A stretch of DNA of 48,821 bases. Source: Candidatus Binataceae bacterium. GTDB taxonomy: Bacteria; Desulfobacterota; Binatia; Binatales; Binataceae. The stretch spans positions 1-48,821 of the forward strand of contig DASXMJ010000212.1 in the NCBI GenBank assembly GCA_036495685.1, given 5' to 3'. The position numbers were made by a program, and so were the translations under genes. Positions within the stretch are counted from its first letter, which is position 1; each line of letters begins with the position of its first letter. This document shows, piece by piece, positions 27,401 to 36,679 of the stretch. The notes under the pieces are model-generated. The model was not told the origin of the DNA. It saw only the letters and a program-made list of their open reading frames with translations, and made no database searches.

Positions 27401-28565
27401 GAGCCGTCACAATGAAGGAAGAAGCAGAACTGTTCATGAACACGGCGCTCTGCCCATTGAACCCCGCCACCTTGTTCCATTTGCCCTTGTCTGCCTCGAT
27501 TGCATAGTAGGATTGCGCGGCAATCGGAGTGCTTCCGGGAGGGTTGTATTGGCCCGCAAAGTAGCTTTCGACTTTGACGATCAGCACGGGACCGGAGTAG
27601 TCGATCGAGGTGAAGTCGCCCTGCCCTTGTCCCAATTGGGCCGTCCCACCGACCCAAACCTCAAATGGTGAAGTTTCAGGAGTGCCCTTAGTTCTCTCAA
27701 ACCATACAAAAGGACTTCCGTTGGCAGCCGTGATGGTCAGTTGATTGGTGTTGGATTTGTCGTGCACCGAAGCGATTACGCCCCAGTCGGAATAGCTCTC
27801 CACAAGAATATTGGTCCATGGCGGCGACGTCGGACCGGCGGTCGGGAATTCGTCGGCACGCAGGGGGTGCACACCCTCGAGTCCGACCGTTATCCGAGCC
27901 TCATTGGGCGGGCTTGGGTATCCCCAGCTCACCGAATCCAGGTTCGAATTGTAGCCAAGCAATTGCGGCGGTTTCTTTGTGAAATCGAACAGCTGAGTAT
28001 TCGCGGCGACCTGGAAATTGTTCATGTTCCAGAGTTGGAGACCCGCGGGTGGCGGGAAGTCCTTCGGGAAGAGCTGGACGAAATCCACAAACTGCAATTG
28101 AAACGGTTCGGTATAGAGGGTTGCCGTGAACGCGACGGCGTCCGTTGGCGGAATGCACTGATTTGGAGGTAGACGCATGCCGCCGCGTGCACTCACCCAG
28201 ATATCCAACTGGAAACCGAGCGAGGTCCACCAATCGCTGCTCTGGACTGGCTGCTTGCTGGGATTGGCATAACTGACCACGAAAGGGTCGCCCTCAAAAT
28301 AAAGAGGATTCGGCCCGAAGCATTGATAAATGGCGCGGCCGTCCGCTTGACCGGGAACGATATAGGGCTGGAAGTTGAATTTGGTAACGTCGAACCCGCC
28401 GTCCGGAAGGATAGCCACCGAACCTTGCGCCTTGTTGGCCGGGGGATTGGCCACCACCATCGAGGTCTGGGCTGCGCCAGGATTCGGCCAGCCGGCCATC
28501 GGGACCACTGCGGCCATAAGGGCCGCGGTTAGTCGAACCCATGCCCGACCCGCGGAGGCAATCAA
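24459..28565 (-). pseudogene. Interrupted GH81 endo-1,3-beta-glucanase with C-terminal extension
   Basis: The frame from 28565 encodes a signal-peptide-like N terminus, then a GH81 catalytic region. It includes NPYYGHSWAAGAAYGG and NQESSSEAINFEVGMIELG around residues 745-780; the NQESSSEA glutamate is the proposed catalytic residue of the family. Downstream the frame breaks. Coding sequence (FFDDSPIAAYTIQWIP and so on, GH81-like C terminus) continues in the next frame from about 26110 to 25680, then returns to the first frame. Two in-frame TAG codons follow (25155-25157 and 24786-24788), with protein-like sequence on both sides, until the TGA at 24459-24461. Total potential is about 1,365 codons. 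Codon choice is less GC-rich than neighbours, hinting at transfer. Either a decaying gene or assembly errors at C4 tracts plus two amber mutations. Expected activity: cleavage of beta-1,3-glucan. Confidence 0.75.
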
Positions 28566-29014
28566 CCCCGCCAGTCAGATTTTTGTTTTCCCATTATTTG
28601 TCAGTCCACCCTTTTGTGACCAATGCCAAAGCGTCGCCGGCACAAAAAATCGCGCAAGACCGCTCGGGCACTTCAGACACCGACAACATTTTGAAGCTTC
28701 GAGACTTCAGCTTCTCCGCCTCCGGGAATTCCTATCGTGAGGTTGGCTTTGACGGAGGCGCCCAGAACGAAAATCTAACCTTGGTTACTCGTTCGTTGGT
28801 GGCAAATTTTGTAGCAGCTTGCCGTTAACTCCGGATTACTTCAAGACACAATGCGCGGCAGTTGCATCGAACGATTGGTTTCACTGTCGCGGCTCACTTG
28901 CCCACTTAGCCGCTCCCGGAGGGGTCGGAACAATGACCTTTACGCGCGCGCTAAGAATAAGCGCCCGCGAGCCAGGTGCGGGCGAGTCTTGCGCGCTCCG
29001 ATCGAAAATGTAGG
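28566..29014. other. Intergenic region with no supported gene
   Basis: A 449-base stretch between the start of the GH81 gene and the end of the his/rib operon. Open frames here have unconvincing translations. It holds the upstream part of the GH81 promoter region (AT-richer near 28580-28700), for which I can name no clear boxes, and a hairpin at 28962-28984. Confidence 0.5.
28962..28984 (-). terminator. Possible terminator of the hisH-hisF-ribH operon
   Basis: On the reverse strand a 7-bp stem CGCCCGC/GCGGGCG with a 9-base loop lies about 30 bases after the ribH stop, followed by CTTATTCTTA. The stem is strong but the T tract is poor, so it may be only moderately efficient. Confidence 0.45.
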
Positions 29015-29428
29015 CTACTGGTCGATTTCTTTCAGCACGGCGAGCATCTTCACCACCGCGTCGACTGCATTCTTTGCGTTGTCGAGTCGCTCCATCGCCT
29101 GCGCGTGGGTCATGCCCGGACCGGTAATCCCCAACCCGACCGGCTTTTCATATTTGACCGCCAAGCGCGCCGCGGTCTGCGCGGTCGCATGCGTGATGAG
29201 CTCGTCGTGCAGCGTCTCGCCCCTGATCGCCGCGCCGAGAATAACCACCCCATCGACATCCTTGCGCCGGAGCAGTCCCTTGATGGCCGGACCCATGTCG
29301 AATACGCCCGGGACGTGGATTTCTGCGACGAGTTCGGCCTGGTGGCGCTCGAGCTGATGTTTGGCCCGCTCCAGCATCAGCGCGGTGACGTCGAAATTAA
29401 ACTCGGAAACCACGATCGCGATTCTCAT
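29015..29428 (-). CDS. ribH: 6,7-dimethyl-8-ribityllumazine synthase, archaeal-type RibH
   Basis: A 137-residue protein that fits lumazine synthase, which joins 5-amino-6-ribitylaminouracil to 3,4-dihydroxy-2-butanone-4-phosphate to make 6,7-dimethyl-8-ribityllumazine, the riboflavin precursor. The block [15 protein letters not shown] followed by [19 protein letters not shown] and then [17 protein letters not shown] matches the archaeal (Methanocaldococcus-like) form, which has EGETEHDE where most bacteria have RGxTxHxDxV. Its ATG overlaps the hisF stop by 4 bases (ATGA), so translation is coupled. The bacterial ribA/B/D/E genes are not nearby. The family is confident; the branch assignment is from recalled sequences. 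Confidence 0.88.
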   Translation of the reverse strand: MRIAIVVSEFNFDVTALMLERAKHQLERHQAELVAEIHVPGVFDMGPAIKGLLRRKDVDGVVILGAAIRGETLHDELITHATAQTAARLAVKYEKPVGLGITGPGMTHAQAMERLDNAKNAVDAVVKMLAVLKEIDQ

Positions 29429-30225
29429 CGCTGCTCCCCCTCCAGCGTGATTGCGTCGCGCACCTCAACTCCCGCGCCGCGCAGGTATCGCTTCAGTTCG
29501 GGAATGGGATGCTCGCCGTAGTGGACGATCGAGGCCACGATAGCTGCATCGGCGGCGCCGCGCGTGAACGCGTCGCGCAGGTGCTCCGGGCGGCCCGCGC
29601 CGCCCGAGGCAACCACCGGAATCGACACTGATTCGCTGATGCGGCGGGTTATCTCGAGATCGTAGCCGCTTTTGGTGCCGTCGCGATCGATCGAGTTAAT
29701 CACCAGCTCACCTGCGCCAAGCCGTTCGCCCTGGTGCGCCCACTCGATGGCATCGCGGCCGGTGAACACGCGACCCCCGTCGATCACTACTTCATATCCG
29801 GAAGGCACCTGCGTGCGCGCGCCGGTCAGCTTCACCTGCATCGAGAGCACGATACATTGGCTCCCGAACGCGCGAGCTCCCGCCGAGATAATTGCGGGGT
29901 CACGTACCGCTCCGGAATCGATGGATACCTTTTCGGCGCCCGCAAGCAGGACCGCCCGCATATCCTCCAGCGTGCGCAAGCCGCCACCAACGCTGAACGG
30001 GATGAAAATCTCGCGGGCGACCGCGTCAACCACTTCGAGCATGATCCCGCGCCGCTCATTGGACGCGGTGATATCGTAGAACACCAGCTCGTCGGCACCC
30101 TGCTCGTAGTAGTAACGGGCCATCGCCACCGGATCGCCGACGTCAACGTTCTCGAGAAACTTGATACCCTTGGTGACTTTGCCCGCCCGCACGTCGAGGC
30201 AGGGAATGATGCGCTTGGCCAGCAT
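29425..30225 (-). CDS. hisF: Imidazole glycerol phosphate synthase subunit HisF
   Basis: A 266-residue TIM barrel. It starts [23 protein letters not shown], where Asp11 is the acid/base residue, and has [43 protein letters not shown] and [13 protein letters not shown], all phosphate-binding or core motifs. HisF takes ammonia from HisH and PRFAR to make imidazole glycerol phosphate and AICAR. The residue equivalent to the second catalytic Asp (Asp130 in Thermotoga, AIDAK) appears as Gln in [10 protein letters not shown]. This may be a feature of a divergent HisF branch or a change of function. It is 13 bases after hisH and overlaps ribH. Confidence 0.9.
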   Translation of the reverse strand: MLAKRIIPCLDVRAGKVTKGIKFLENVDVGDPVAMARYYYEQGADELVFYDITASNERRGIMLEVVDAVAREIFIPFSVGGGLRTLEDMRAVLLAGAEKVSIDSGAVRDPAIISAGARAFGSQCIVLSMQVKLTGARTQVPSGYEVVIDGGRVFTGRDAIEWAHQGERLGAGELVINSIDRDGTKSGYDLEITRRISESVSIPVVASGGAGRPEHLRDAFTRGAADAAIVASIVHYGEHPIPELKRYLRGAGVEVRDAITLEGEQR

Positions 30226-30238
30226 CGGCGCGCCGCCC

Positions 30239-30862
30239 TTAAAGCTTCAGCCGGCAGAAGTTGTCGAGCAGCTTGAGGCCGGCCGCGCCGCTCTTCTCGA
30301 GGTGGAACTGCGTGGCAATCACGTTGTTGTGCGCGACCGCCGCTGCGAAAGGCACGCCATACTCGCACTCCGCGATCGCGATCGATGGTTCTGATGGCAC
30401 CGGGTAATAGGAATTAACGAAGTAACAATGCGCTCCGTCCGGAACGCCCGCGAAGATCGGATGCCCGCGCACCTGGCGAACTCGATTCCAGCCGATTTGC
30501 GGGACTTTGAGCGGCCGTCCATCCATCGAATTCGGGTAGCGGCGAACTACACCGGATAGGATGCCAAGGCACGCGGTGGAGTCTTCCTCGCTGCGATCGA
30601 ACAGCACCTGGATTCCGATACAGATACCCAAAAACGGTTTGCCCGCGGCCGCGACGTCGCGCCGCAAAACCTCGGCCAGTCCCAAGGCGTGCAGGTTTTC
30701 CATCGTCGCGCCGGCCGCGCCGACCCCGGGAAGAATAACTCGCTCGGCAGCACGGATCTTATCCGGGTTGTCGGTAATCTCGCAGTCGCGATGCCCGAGA
30801 TGCTCCAGCGCGCGCTTCACGCTGGTAAGATTCCCGGCCCGGTAGTCGACAATCGCGATCAT
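30239..30862 (-). CDS. hisH: Imidazole glycerol phosphate synthase glutaminase subunit HisH
   Basis: A 207-residue class I glutamine amidotransferase. It begins [20 protein letters not shown], the HisH N terminus, and has LPGVGAAG, the nucleophile Cys in [17 protein letters not shown] (usually GICLGMQ) and the catalytic His/Glu in [10 protein letters not shown] (usually FHPEKSG, so Pro is replaced by Leu). It hydrolyses glutamine and passes ammonia to HisF. I start it at the ATG 30860-30862; a longer frame adds 56 residues with no conserved sequence. hisA and other his genes are not adjacent. Confidence 0.93.
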   Translation of the reverse strand: MIAIVDYRAGNLTSVKRALEHLGHRDCEITDNPDKIRAAERVILPGVGAAGATMENLHALGLAEVLRRDVAAAGKPFLGICIGIQVLFDRSEEDSTACLGILSGVVRRYPNSMDGRPLKVPQIGWNRVRQVRGHPIFAGVPDGAHCYFVNSYYPVPSEPSIAIAECEYGVPFAAAVAHNNVIATQFHLEKSGAAGLKLLDNFCRLKL

Positions 30863-31140
30863 GGAACGACCGATTCTAGCGGCATTCCAAACCCCACCCA
30901 AGCTTTCCTTGGACCGGGCCGACACATCTTCCCCCCCGCTCCCGAAATTGGTTTCGGGTAGGCGTATTTCTTGAGCGCGGGCATCGGGGTTGAGCGTACA
31001 ACCGCCGAGCGAGGGGAGGTGGGCACACACGCACCGGTCATCGTGCTGATGAGTGAAGCTTAAGGCGGTATTGACGAGCGCGTGTCCTCCAGTTACCTCC
31101 CGCTGAAGGAAGCGAGCGAATTCAGGAGCCGGCGCGCAAA

Positions 31141-33189
31141 TCAGAGCTCGGCGCGAATGTCCTGAGTCTCCGAGAGAACCCGCACCTTCACGTGGTGGTC
31201 GTTGGAGGCGAGCGACCCCCAGTGCATCGCGAAGTTCTCCAGTTGGACATCGGAGTTGAATCGCTCCGACACCCCCATCACGACTTCCTCGGCGCCAAGT
31301 ACGTAGGCGATGCGAGCGATGGCGTAAACCTGATCATTCGACATCGCGACTAGCGGCGTAACCGCCCGGCCGTGGTCTTCGCATACCTTGACGACCTTGC
31401 TGAATAACCTCTGCTCAGAGTCGGTGAACACTTGCGCTCCTTCACTTGAGGCGAGACCCTTTTCGGTTCGCACGGTCAGTGCGATCAGTTCCGAGGAGTC
31501 CCGCTCCGAGAGATAGCGATGAAGGTGAGCGAGGTTGTGCGGATCACGGATCGCGATAATCCGCTTCGCATCATCGTTTAGGTTGAGCCGCGCCGGATGC
31601 AGTCCTTCTTCCTCCACCATTTCCAGGTTGAACTTTTCCGGCTCCTCGCCGTAAGCGTGCTCTGCCTGCCCGTTGATCTTCTGAGAAACCTCGAAGATGA
31701 GGAACAGAGCGATGGTAAACCCGATTCCCCAGATGGTTGCGACCTGCTTGGTGAAAAGATTGACCATTGCGGTACAGAACAGAATCACGAACGTGAGCGC
31801 CAATCCGAGCGGAAAGTCCTCTCCGCCCGGGCGGAACCATTTAAGGTTGAGCGGCATCCGCCACAAGCGCGCATAACTCTTCTTGTAGCGCAACACCAAC
31901 ACTGACAGGGTTTTGAAGACGAAGCTCCAGACCACGCCGAAGGCGTAAGCTTCCCCGAGCGCGTACATGTCGCCGCGCGAAAGCACGATGGTTGCAATCT
32001 GCAGAATCGCGACGAGGTTGACGATGCGATAGTTCGTGCCGTAGCGGCGATGCGGATTGCGGAACCAATCGAGCAAGACGCCGTCCTCCGCGACGCGGGT
32101 AAGAACTCCGGTCGAGCCGACGATCGCGGTATTGACCGCGCCGGCGAGAATCAGAAACCCCACAAACACGACGAAAGCGCGCAGCGCGGTTCTAAGCCAC
32201 AGGGGCCCCACCACGTACATCGCCAGACCGCCGATCAGATTGTCGCTGTACTGCGCCATCCGCACGTTGTCCGGAATGATCATCACGGCGAAGAACGAAA
32301 TCAGCGAGGTCAGCAGCAGCGAGTAAATGAAAATCACGAGTCCGGTGCGGAGCAAATTCTTCAGCTTGGGCGCTTCGATCTCGCGATTGACCTGCGCCAG
32401 CGATTCCTCGCCCGACATCGCGAGGATGGAGTGCCCGAACGCGATGAGGACTCCAAACGCACCGATGGCACGCGCCGAAGGCAGATGAACCAGCCAGCCC
32501 AGCGAGCTGTCGGGCAATTCAATGTGCAGCGGCGGCATGTGGAACCCACGCGCGTACAGCGTGATTGCGCACCACGCGATCATCAACACTCCCATCACGG
32601 TGGTGATCTGCATGATGCGCATCGCCTTGCCACTCGATTCCTCGATGCCCAGGATGTTCTGCCACCAGAAGTACCCGGTGACCAGAATCGCAAATGTCGC
32701 CGCTGCAAGGTCGGCCGGCAGCACCACGCCCAGATGCGCCATCTTGAACAGTTCGTTGATCAACCCGACCAGATACTGTCCAGCTGACACGCCGCTGATG
32801 GGTCCGGTCAGGATGTAGTCGAACATCAGTGCCGAAACCGAGAGCTTGGCCAGCGTCGAGCCCATCGCTTCCTTCACCACGCGGTACACACCGCCGCGCG
32901 TGAACATCGAGCAGGACTCCACGTACACGGCGCGCACCGCATACGAGAAGAGCATCACCGCCAGGATGAAATAGGGAGCCGATTTGCCTACCGCTGCCTC
33001 GACGATCCCGCCGATGTAGTAGACGGTCGATGCCATGTCGCACAGCACGATTGCCGATGCCCGCCAGAAAGAAATGAACGCCAGCATCCCGGTGGTAACG
33101 ACGATGGCGCGGGTGTGTTTTCGACCGATAAGAGCTTCGCCCGTTCCCGCGACCCGATCCGCGGTCGCGAGTTTTCCGATCGCAGCCAA
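31141..33189 (-). CDS. APC-family permease with C-terminal universal-stress-protein-like domain
   Basis: A 682-residue protein. Residues about 20-500 form a 12-segment APC carrier: VTTGMLAFISFWRASAIVL, then GGVYRVVKEAMGSTLAKLSVSALMFDYILTGPISG, GVLIAFGHSILAMSGEESLAQVNREI and VGFLILAGAVNTAIVGSTG. Residues about 540-680 are soluble and resemble a UspA-type domain (DDAKRIIAIRDPHNLAHLHRYL, SSELIALTVRTE, VYAIARIAYVLGAEEVVMGVSER). Cationic amino acid permeases with USP tails are known in several phyla; the tail probably senses nucleotides or stress. The gene is divergent from a histidine kinase and NtrC-type regulator gene pair, across a region with three TTGCAA-type palindromes, suggesting regulation by that pair or another shared factor. 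Substrate unknown. Confidence 0.85.
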   Translation of the reverse strand: MAAIGKLATADRVAGTGEALIGRKHTRAIVVTTGMLAFISFWRASAIVLCDMASTVYYIGGIVEAAVGKSAPYFILAVMLFSYAVRAVYVESCSMFTRGGVYRVVKEAMGSTLAKLSVSALMFDYILTGPISGVSAGQYLVGLINELFKMAHLGVVLPADLAAATFAILVTGYFWWQNILGIEESSGKAMRIMQITTVMGVLMIAWCAITLYARGFHMPPLHIELPDSSLGWLVHLPSARAIGAFGVLIAFGHSILAMSGEESLAQVNREIEAPKLKNLLRTGLVIFIYSLLLTSLISFFAVMIIPDNVRMAQYSDNLIGGLAMYVVGPLWLRTALRAFVVFVGFLILAGAVNTAIVGSTGVLTRVAEDGVLLDWFRNPHRRYGTNYRIVNLVAILQIATIVLSRGDMYALGEAYAFGVVWSFVFKTLSVLVLRYKKSYARLWRMPLNLKWFRPGGEDFPLGLALTFVILFCTAMVNLFTKQVATIWGIGFTIALFLIFEVSQKINGQAEHAYGEEPEKFNLEMVEEEGLHPARLNLNDDAKRIIAIRDPHNLAHLHRYLSERDSSELIALTVRTEKGLASSEGAQVFTDSEQRLFSKVVKVCEDHGRAVTPLVAMSNDQVYAIARIAYVLGAEEVVMGVSERFNSDVQLENFAMHWGSLASNDHHVKVRVLSETQDIRAEL

Positions 33190-33245
33190 GGTAAGTGAAC
33201 CTCCCCACGGCTTGGGCGCACTGCTGCCCTGCCTTCTTCATTGAA

Positions 33246-33351
33246 GTGCAAGTTGCACTCCCGAAAGATCGTCAAGCAAAACGGCTCCATCTGAGTGACG
33301 CAATTGCATTCAGCAAAGAGCGGCTAAATCATTTGTATTGCAATTTGCAAT
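33246..33351. promoter_or_regulatory. Divergent control region with three TTGCAA-type palindromes
   Basis: Between the permease and the kinase gene are GTGCAAGTTGCAC (33246-33258, perfect 6-1-6), GCAATTGC (about 33300-33307, perfect palindrome) and ATTGCAATTTGCAAT (33337-33351, perfect 7-1-7). Two share the TGCAA-N-TTGCA core. Their repeated form in a 180-base divergent gap suggests one regulator binding several sites. The protein is unknown. Confidence 0.55.
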
Positions 33352-33371
33352 GAACGCTCGGGCACGCCTTG

Positions 33372-34712
33372 ATGATTCGTTACCCGCAGGCAATAGAATG
33401 CTTCACTGATGGAATCTCGAGTCCGAAGGGATCGAACGGCCATCACCGTTTGGAAGTCGCACTACTAATTCTTGGCGCGCTCGTCCTTGGAGCCCTGGCG
33501 GGTTTTGGATTCCGCAGCCGCTCCCGTTTCCGGATCCTTGGCCACCGCAGAGACGAGGACCCCGCCGAGGGTCCCCCGAGGGCGGGCAATGGGGCGCCCT
33601 CGGGTGCCGCCGAGCGGCTTGAGCAGCACTACGCGGCCCGGCTGGTGGAGCTCGACCACGAGCGGTCGAAGATCGATGCGATCGTGGAAAGCGTCGAAGA
33701 CGGGCTCATCGTGCTCGACCAGTCGCGCGCCATCGTGCACATCAACGAGGTGGCTTGCGCGATTCTCGCCCTCGAAGCGCGGCCCGCCACCGAAACCGTG
33801 CTTGAATCGTTGGCGAAGCAGAATCCGCACGTCGCGCGCCTGATAGCCGCGCGCCGGGCCAGCAATGAAAGCGCCCCCGCCGAGTTCAAGATCTTTCTGC
33901 GCGGACGCGACCACACTTACGTCAGCCGCGAGTTGCCGTGGACGGGGCCCGGCGGCCAGCCGCTCGGAACGATTCTGTTGCTCCAGGATGTAACCTTCAT
34001 TCGTGACCAGGAGCGCCAGCGGACCAATCTCATCGCGACGCTTTCGCACGAGCTCAAAACTCCACTCACCTCGCTGGCGATGGGTGCGGAACTGATGGAA
34101 GAGTCGATGCGAGGTGCGATGACAGATAAACAGTGCGAGCTTCTCGAAACGATTCATGACGATATCGGGCGCATGACCGCCATCGCCGGCAACCTGCTCG
34201 ATGCTTCCCGGACCACGGTGGCACGAATAGGAGTAGAGCGGCGCGCCATCCAACTCGATCGCATCGTGCGTGATGCGTGCCGTCCGCTGGCGCTCCAGGC
34301 AGCGGAAAAGAAAATCCATCTCGAGGTGATCGCCGACGGCGGGCGACCGCTGGCAATCTGGGGCGATCCAATCAAATTGCCGTGGGTGATCAGCAACCTG
34401 GTCGGCAATTCGCTGCGCTACACGCCGTCAGGCGGGCGAATTACCATTGAGCTTCGCCGCGAAGGAAAAATCGCGCGTACCGTCGTACAGGACAGCGGCA
34501 CCGGCATCGCCCCGGAGATGATGCCACGCATCTTCGAGCCATACGCGCAAGCTCCCGACAGCTCGGCTGAAATGGGCTCCGCCGGACTCGGCCTGTATAT
34601 CGCCAAGGAGATTGTCGAGGCCCACAACGGGCGTATCTTTGCAGAGAGCTCGCCTGGCGAGGGCACTACATTTACTATCGACATTCCCATTCGGGAGGAA
34701 TTGCTTGGCTAA
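33372..34712 (+). CDS. PAS-containing sensor histidine kinase
   Basis: A 446-residue kinase with one predicted N-terminal membrane segment (LLILGALVLGALAGFGF, about residues 32-48), a PAS-like part (EDGLIVLDQSRAIVHINEVACAIL, about residues 110-133), a HisKA domain with the phosphoacceptor His in ATLSHELKTPLTSL, and a HATPase domain with N (NLVGNSLRYTPSGG), G1 (DSGTGIAP) and G2 (GSAGLGLYIAKEI) boxes. It is an orthodox EnvZ/PhoR-like sensor. The gene overlaps the response-regulator gene by 8 bases, so the two are one two-component system. The ATG at 33372 follows a TTG at 33369 with no clear Shine-Dalgarno sequence, so the exact start is uncertain. Confidence 0.9.
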   Translation: MIRYPQAIECFTDGISSPKGSNGHHRLEVALLILGALVLGALAGFGFRSRSRFRILGHRRDEDPAEGPPRAGNGAPSGAAERLEQHYAARLVELDHERSKIDAIVESVEDGLIVLDQSRAIVHINEVACAILALEARPATETVLESLAKQNPHVARLIAARRASNESAPAEFKIFLRGRDHTYVSRELPWTGPGGQPLGTILLLQDVTFIRDQERQRTNLIATLSHELKTPLTSLAMGAELMEESMRGAMTDKQCELLETIHDDIGRMTAIAGNLLDASRTTVARIGVERRAIQLDRIVRDACRPLALQAAEKKIHLEVIADGGRPLAIWGDPIKLPWVISNLVGNSLRYTPSGGRITIELRREGKIARTVVQDSGTGIAPEMMPRIFEPYAQAPDSSAEMGSAGLGLYIAKEIVEAHNGRIFAESSPGEGTTFTIDIPIREELLG

Positions 34713-36033
34713 GATTTTGGTCGTTGACGACGACCGCAACATACGCCGGATGCTCGCAGCCACCCTGGAGGGGGCGGGACACCGCGTTACCGAAGCCGAC
34801 AGCGCCGAACGCGCCCTGGAACTAGTCGCGCCGGGCGACACCGATGTCGTACTTAGCGATATCCGGATGGCGGGAATGGACGGCTTTGGACTGCTGAAGG
34901 CGCTGAAGCACAAAGGCCCCGCGGTGCAGGTCATCATGATGACCGCGTACGGTTCTATCCCGGACGCGGTCGAGGCGATGCGGTTTGGTGCCTACGATTA
35001 TTTGCCCAAGCCGTTCAGCGCGGAACACATTCGACGGGTGGTGGCCCGTGCGCTCGAGGTCAAGGAACTGCGCGCCGAGAATCGTCGGCTGAAGGCCGAA
35101 GTCGAGCTCCTCTCCGAACGGGAGGTTTTTCTTACCGCCAGCGGCGCCAGCCGCAAGCTGGCCGAGACGGCCGCGCAGGTGGCGGTGAGCGACGCCACGA
35201 TCTTGCTGACCGGAGAGAGCGGCACCGGCAAGAGCATGCTGTCCTCCTACATTCACAGCAAAAGCCCGCGCAAGGACGGACCCTTCGTCCAGGTTACGTG
35301 CACAACGTTGAGCGAGCATCTGCTCGAGAGTGAGTTGTTCGGACATGTGCGTGGCGCGTTCACGGGCGCTATCAAGGACAAGCCCGGCCGCCTCGAAGCA
35401 GCCGCGGGCGGCACGGTGCTGCTCGATGAAATCGGCGACCTCTCGCCCGTGGTTCAATCGAAACTGTTGTACTTCCTGCAGGAGAAAACCTTCGAGCGAG
35501 TCGGCGGCACCGCGACCATCAAGGTGGATGTTCGCATCGTCGCCGCGACCAATCAGAATCTGGAACAGCTGGTCCAGCAGAAGCGCTTTCGCGAAGATCT
35601 TTACTACCGCCTTAACGTCATCGAGATACAAGTGCCGGCGCTGCGCGAACGACCCGCGGAAATTCCGCGGCTGGCCGTCCATTTCATCGAGCGGGCGGCG
35701 CTGCGCCACAAGAAGAACCCGCTCCCGCTCTCGCCCGAGGCGCAAAAGGCGCTGACTGCATATTCCTGGCCTGGCAACGTCCGCGAACTGAAGAACGTGG
35801 TTGAGCGGGCGGTGGTCCTAAGCCGCGGCGACAGCATAGCGTTGAGCGATCTTCCCGATCGCCTGCTGGCAGGTACACGAAGTCTGGATCAGAGTCAGAC
35901 CCTGGAGGAAATCGAGCGGCGCCATATCGAACTGGTGCTGGAGCAGGCGGTGACGCTCGAGGAAGCCGCCGATATGCTGGGCATCAACGTCGCGACGCTA
36001 TGGCGCAAGCGGCGCAAATACGGGCTGGAATAA
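34705..36033 (+). CDS. Sigma-54-dependent response regulator, NtrC family
   Basis: A 442-residue three-domain activator. The receiver (residues 1-120) has ILVVDDDRNIRR, VVLSDIRMAGMDG (phosphoacceptor Asp) and YLPKPFS. The AAA+ domain has Walker A GESGTGKS, the sigma-54 contact motif GAFTGA (in GHVRGAFTGAIKDK) and Walker B VLLDEIGDLS, then AATNQNLEQ, REDLYYRLNV and WPGNVREL. The C-terminal Fis-type HTH is seen in LEEAADMLGINVATLWRKRRKYGL. The TTG start at 34705 has GGGAGG six bases upstream. It activates sigma-54 promoters after phosphorylation by the preceding kinase. Targets are unknown; the PII gene promoter at 2657-2672 is a candidate by type only. Confidence 0.93.
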   Translation: MAKILVVDDDRNIRRMLAATLEGAGHRVTEADSAERALELVAPGDTDVVLSDIRMAGMDGFGLLKALKHKGPAVQVIMMTAYGSIPDAVEAMRFGAYDYLPKPFSAEHIRRVVARALEVKELRAENRRLKAEVELLSEREVFLTASGASRKLAETAAQVAVSDATILLTGESGTGKSMLSSYIHSKSPRKDGPFVQVTCTTLSEHLLESELFGHVRGAFTGAIKDKPGRLEAAAGGTVLLDEIGDLSPVVQSKLLYFLQEKTFERVGGTATIKVDVRIVAATNQNLEQLVQQKRFREDLYYRLNVIEIQVPALRERPAEIPRLAVHFIERAALRHKKNPLPLSPEAQKALTAYSWPGNVRELKNVVERAVVLSRGDSIALSDLPDRLLAGTRSLDQSQTLEEIERRHIELVLEQAVTLEEAADMLGINVATLWRKRRKYGLE

Positions 36034-36073
36034 AGTCCTGGCACACGCCTGCACCGGTCTAAACCGCGGGCGC

Positions 36074-36490
36074 TTACTTCTTGTTGAGCCCAGCTTCCAA
36101 CTTAGCGTGGCTCGCCACGCAGACGCCCAGACTGGTAAAGGGCGTCGGCCAGTCGTTCTTCACGCAATAGGGCAGAGCGCTGAGTTGCGATGTGTAGCCG
36201 CGCCCGCTGAGTTCCTTCTGGATGCAATCGGAATGCTCCTTCGAGCCTCCGCCGACCCCGGCGGCATCGCCTGCGCCCTCAACGATCAAGGCGTTGCGAA
36301 GCGCGGCTTGCACGCCCGGGTCTTTGCTCTTGCCCAGAGCCCCCGCCATCGAGCTGGAAGGGCCACAATCCGCAACTCCATCGATAAATGCTTCCTCGAG
36401 GCCGGCACTCGTCAGGTCTTTGGCCGAGGCGAGCCGGGCCAGGCTGATAAGCAGTATCCCCGAAAGAATCCCCAATGCCAGGCGCTTCAT
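36074..36490 (-). CDS. Small secreted protein with four cysteines, function unknown
   Basis: A 138-residue protein beginning MKRLALGILSGILLISLARLASA, a good signal peptide. The mature part has four Cys (in VADCGPSSS, HSDCIQKEL, ALPYCVKND and GVCVASH), consistent with two disulfides. No family is recognised. I chose the ATG at 36488-36490 because it starts the signal peptide and has a G-rich sequence upstream; a longer open frame extends 133 codons before it with no conserved signs. It is convergent with the response-regulator gene and probably acts in the periplasm or outside the cell. Confidence 0.65.
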   Translation of the reverse strand: MKRLALGILSGILLISLARLASAKDLTSAGLEEAFIDGVADCGPSSSMAGALGKSKDPGVQAALRNALIVEGAGDAAGVGGGSKEHSDCIQKELSGRGYTSQLSALPYCVKNDWPTPFTSLGVCVASHAKLEAGLNKK

Positions 36491-36679
36491 CGTGTTCTGC
36501 CCCCCTTTTTCGGCCTTTCTACCAACCGGGAGCAGCAGCCCCCCGGCGCAGAAGGAGAAGCAATATCTGATTGGGCCCTCCTTGGTCCACCGCCGGTTCC
36601 CAACACGCCTGCCCGACGCCTTGACGGGCGGCCGCGGTGATGGAACTGTGCCATCTCTTAAGCGAAAGGATCCATCGCC

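Noticed and set aside
28819-29013. Short open frames before the ribH end
   Set aside because: Translations have no recognisable content and the region holds only a possible terminator.
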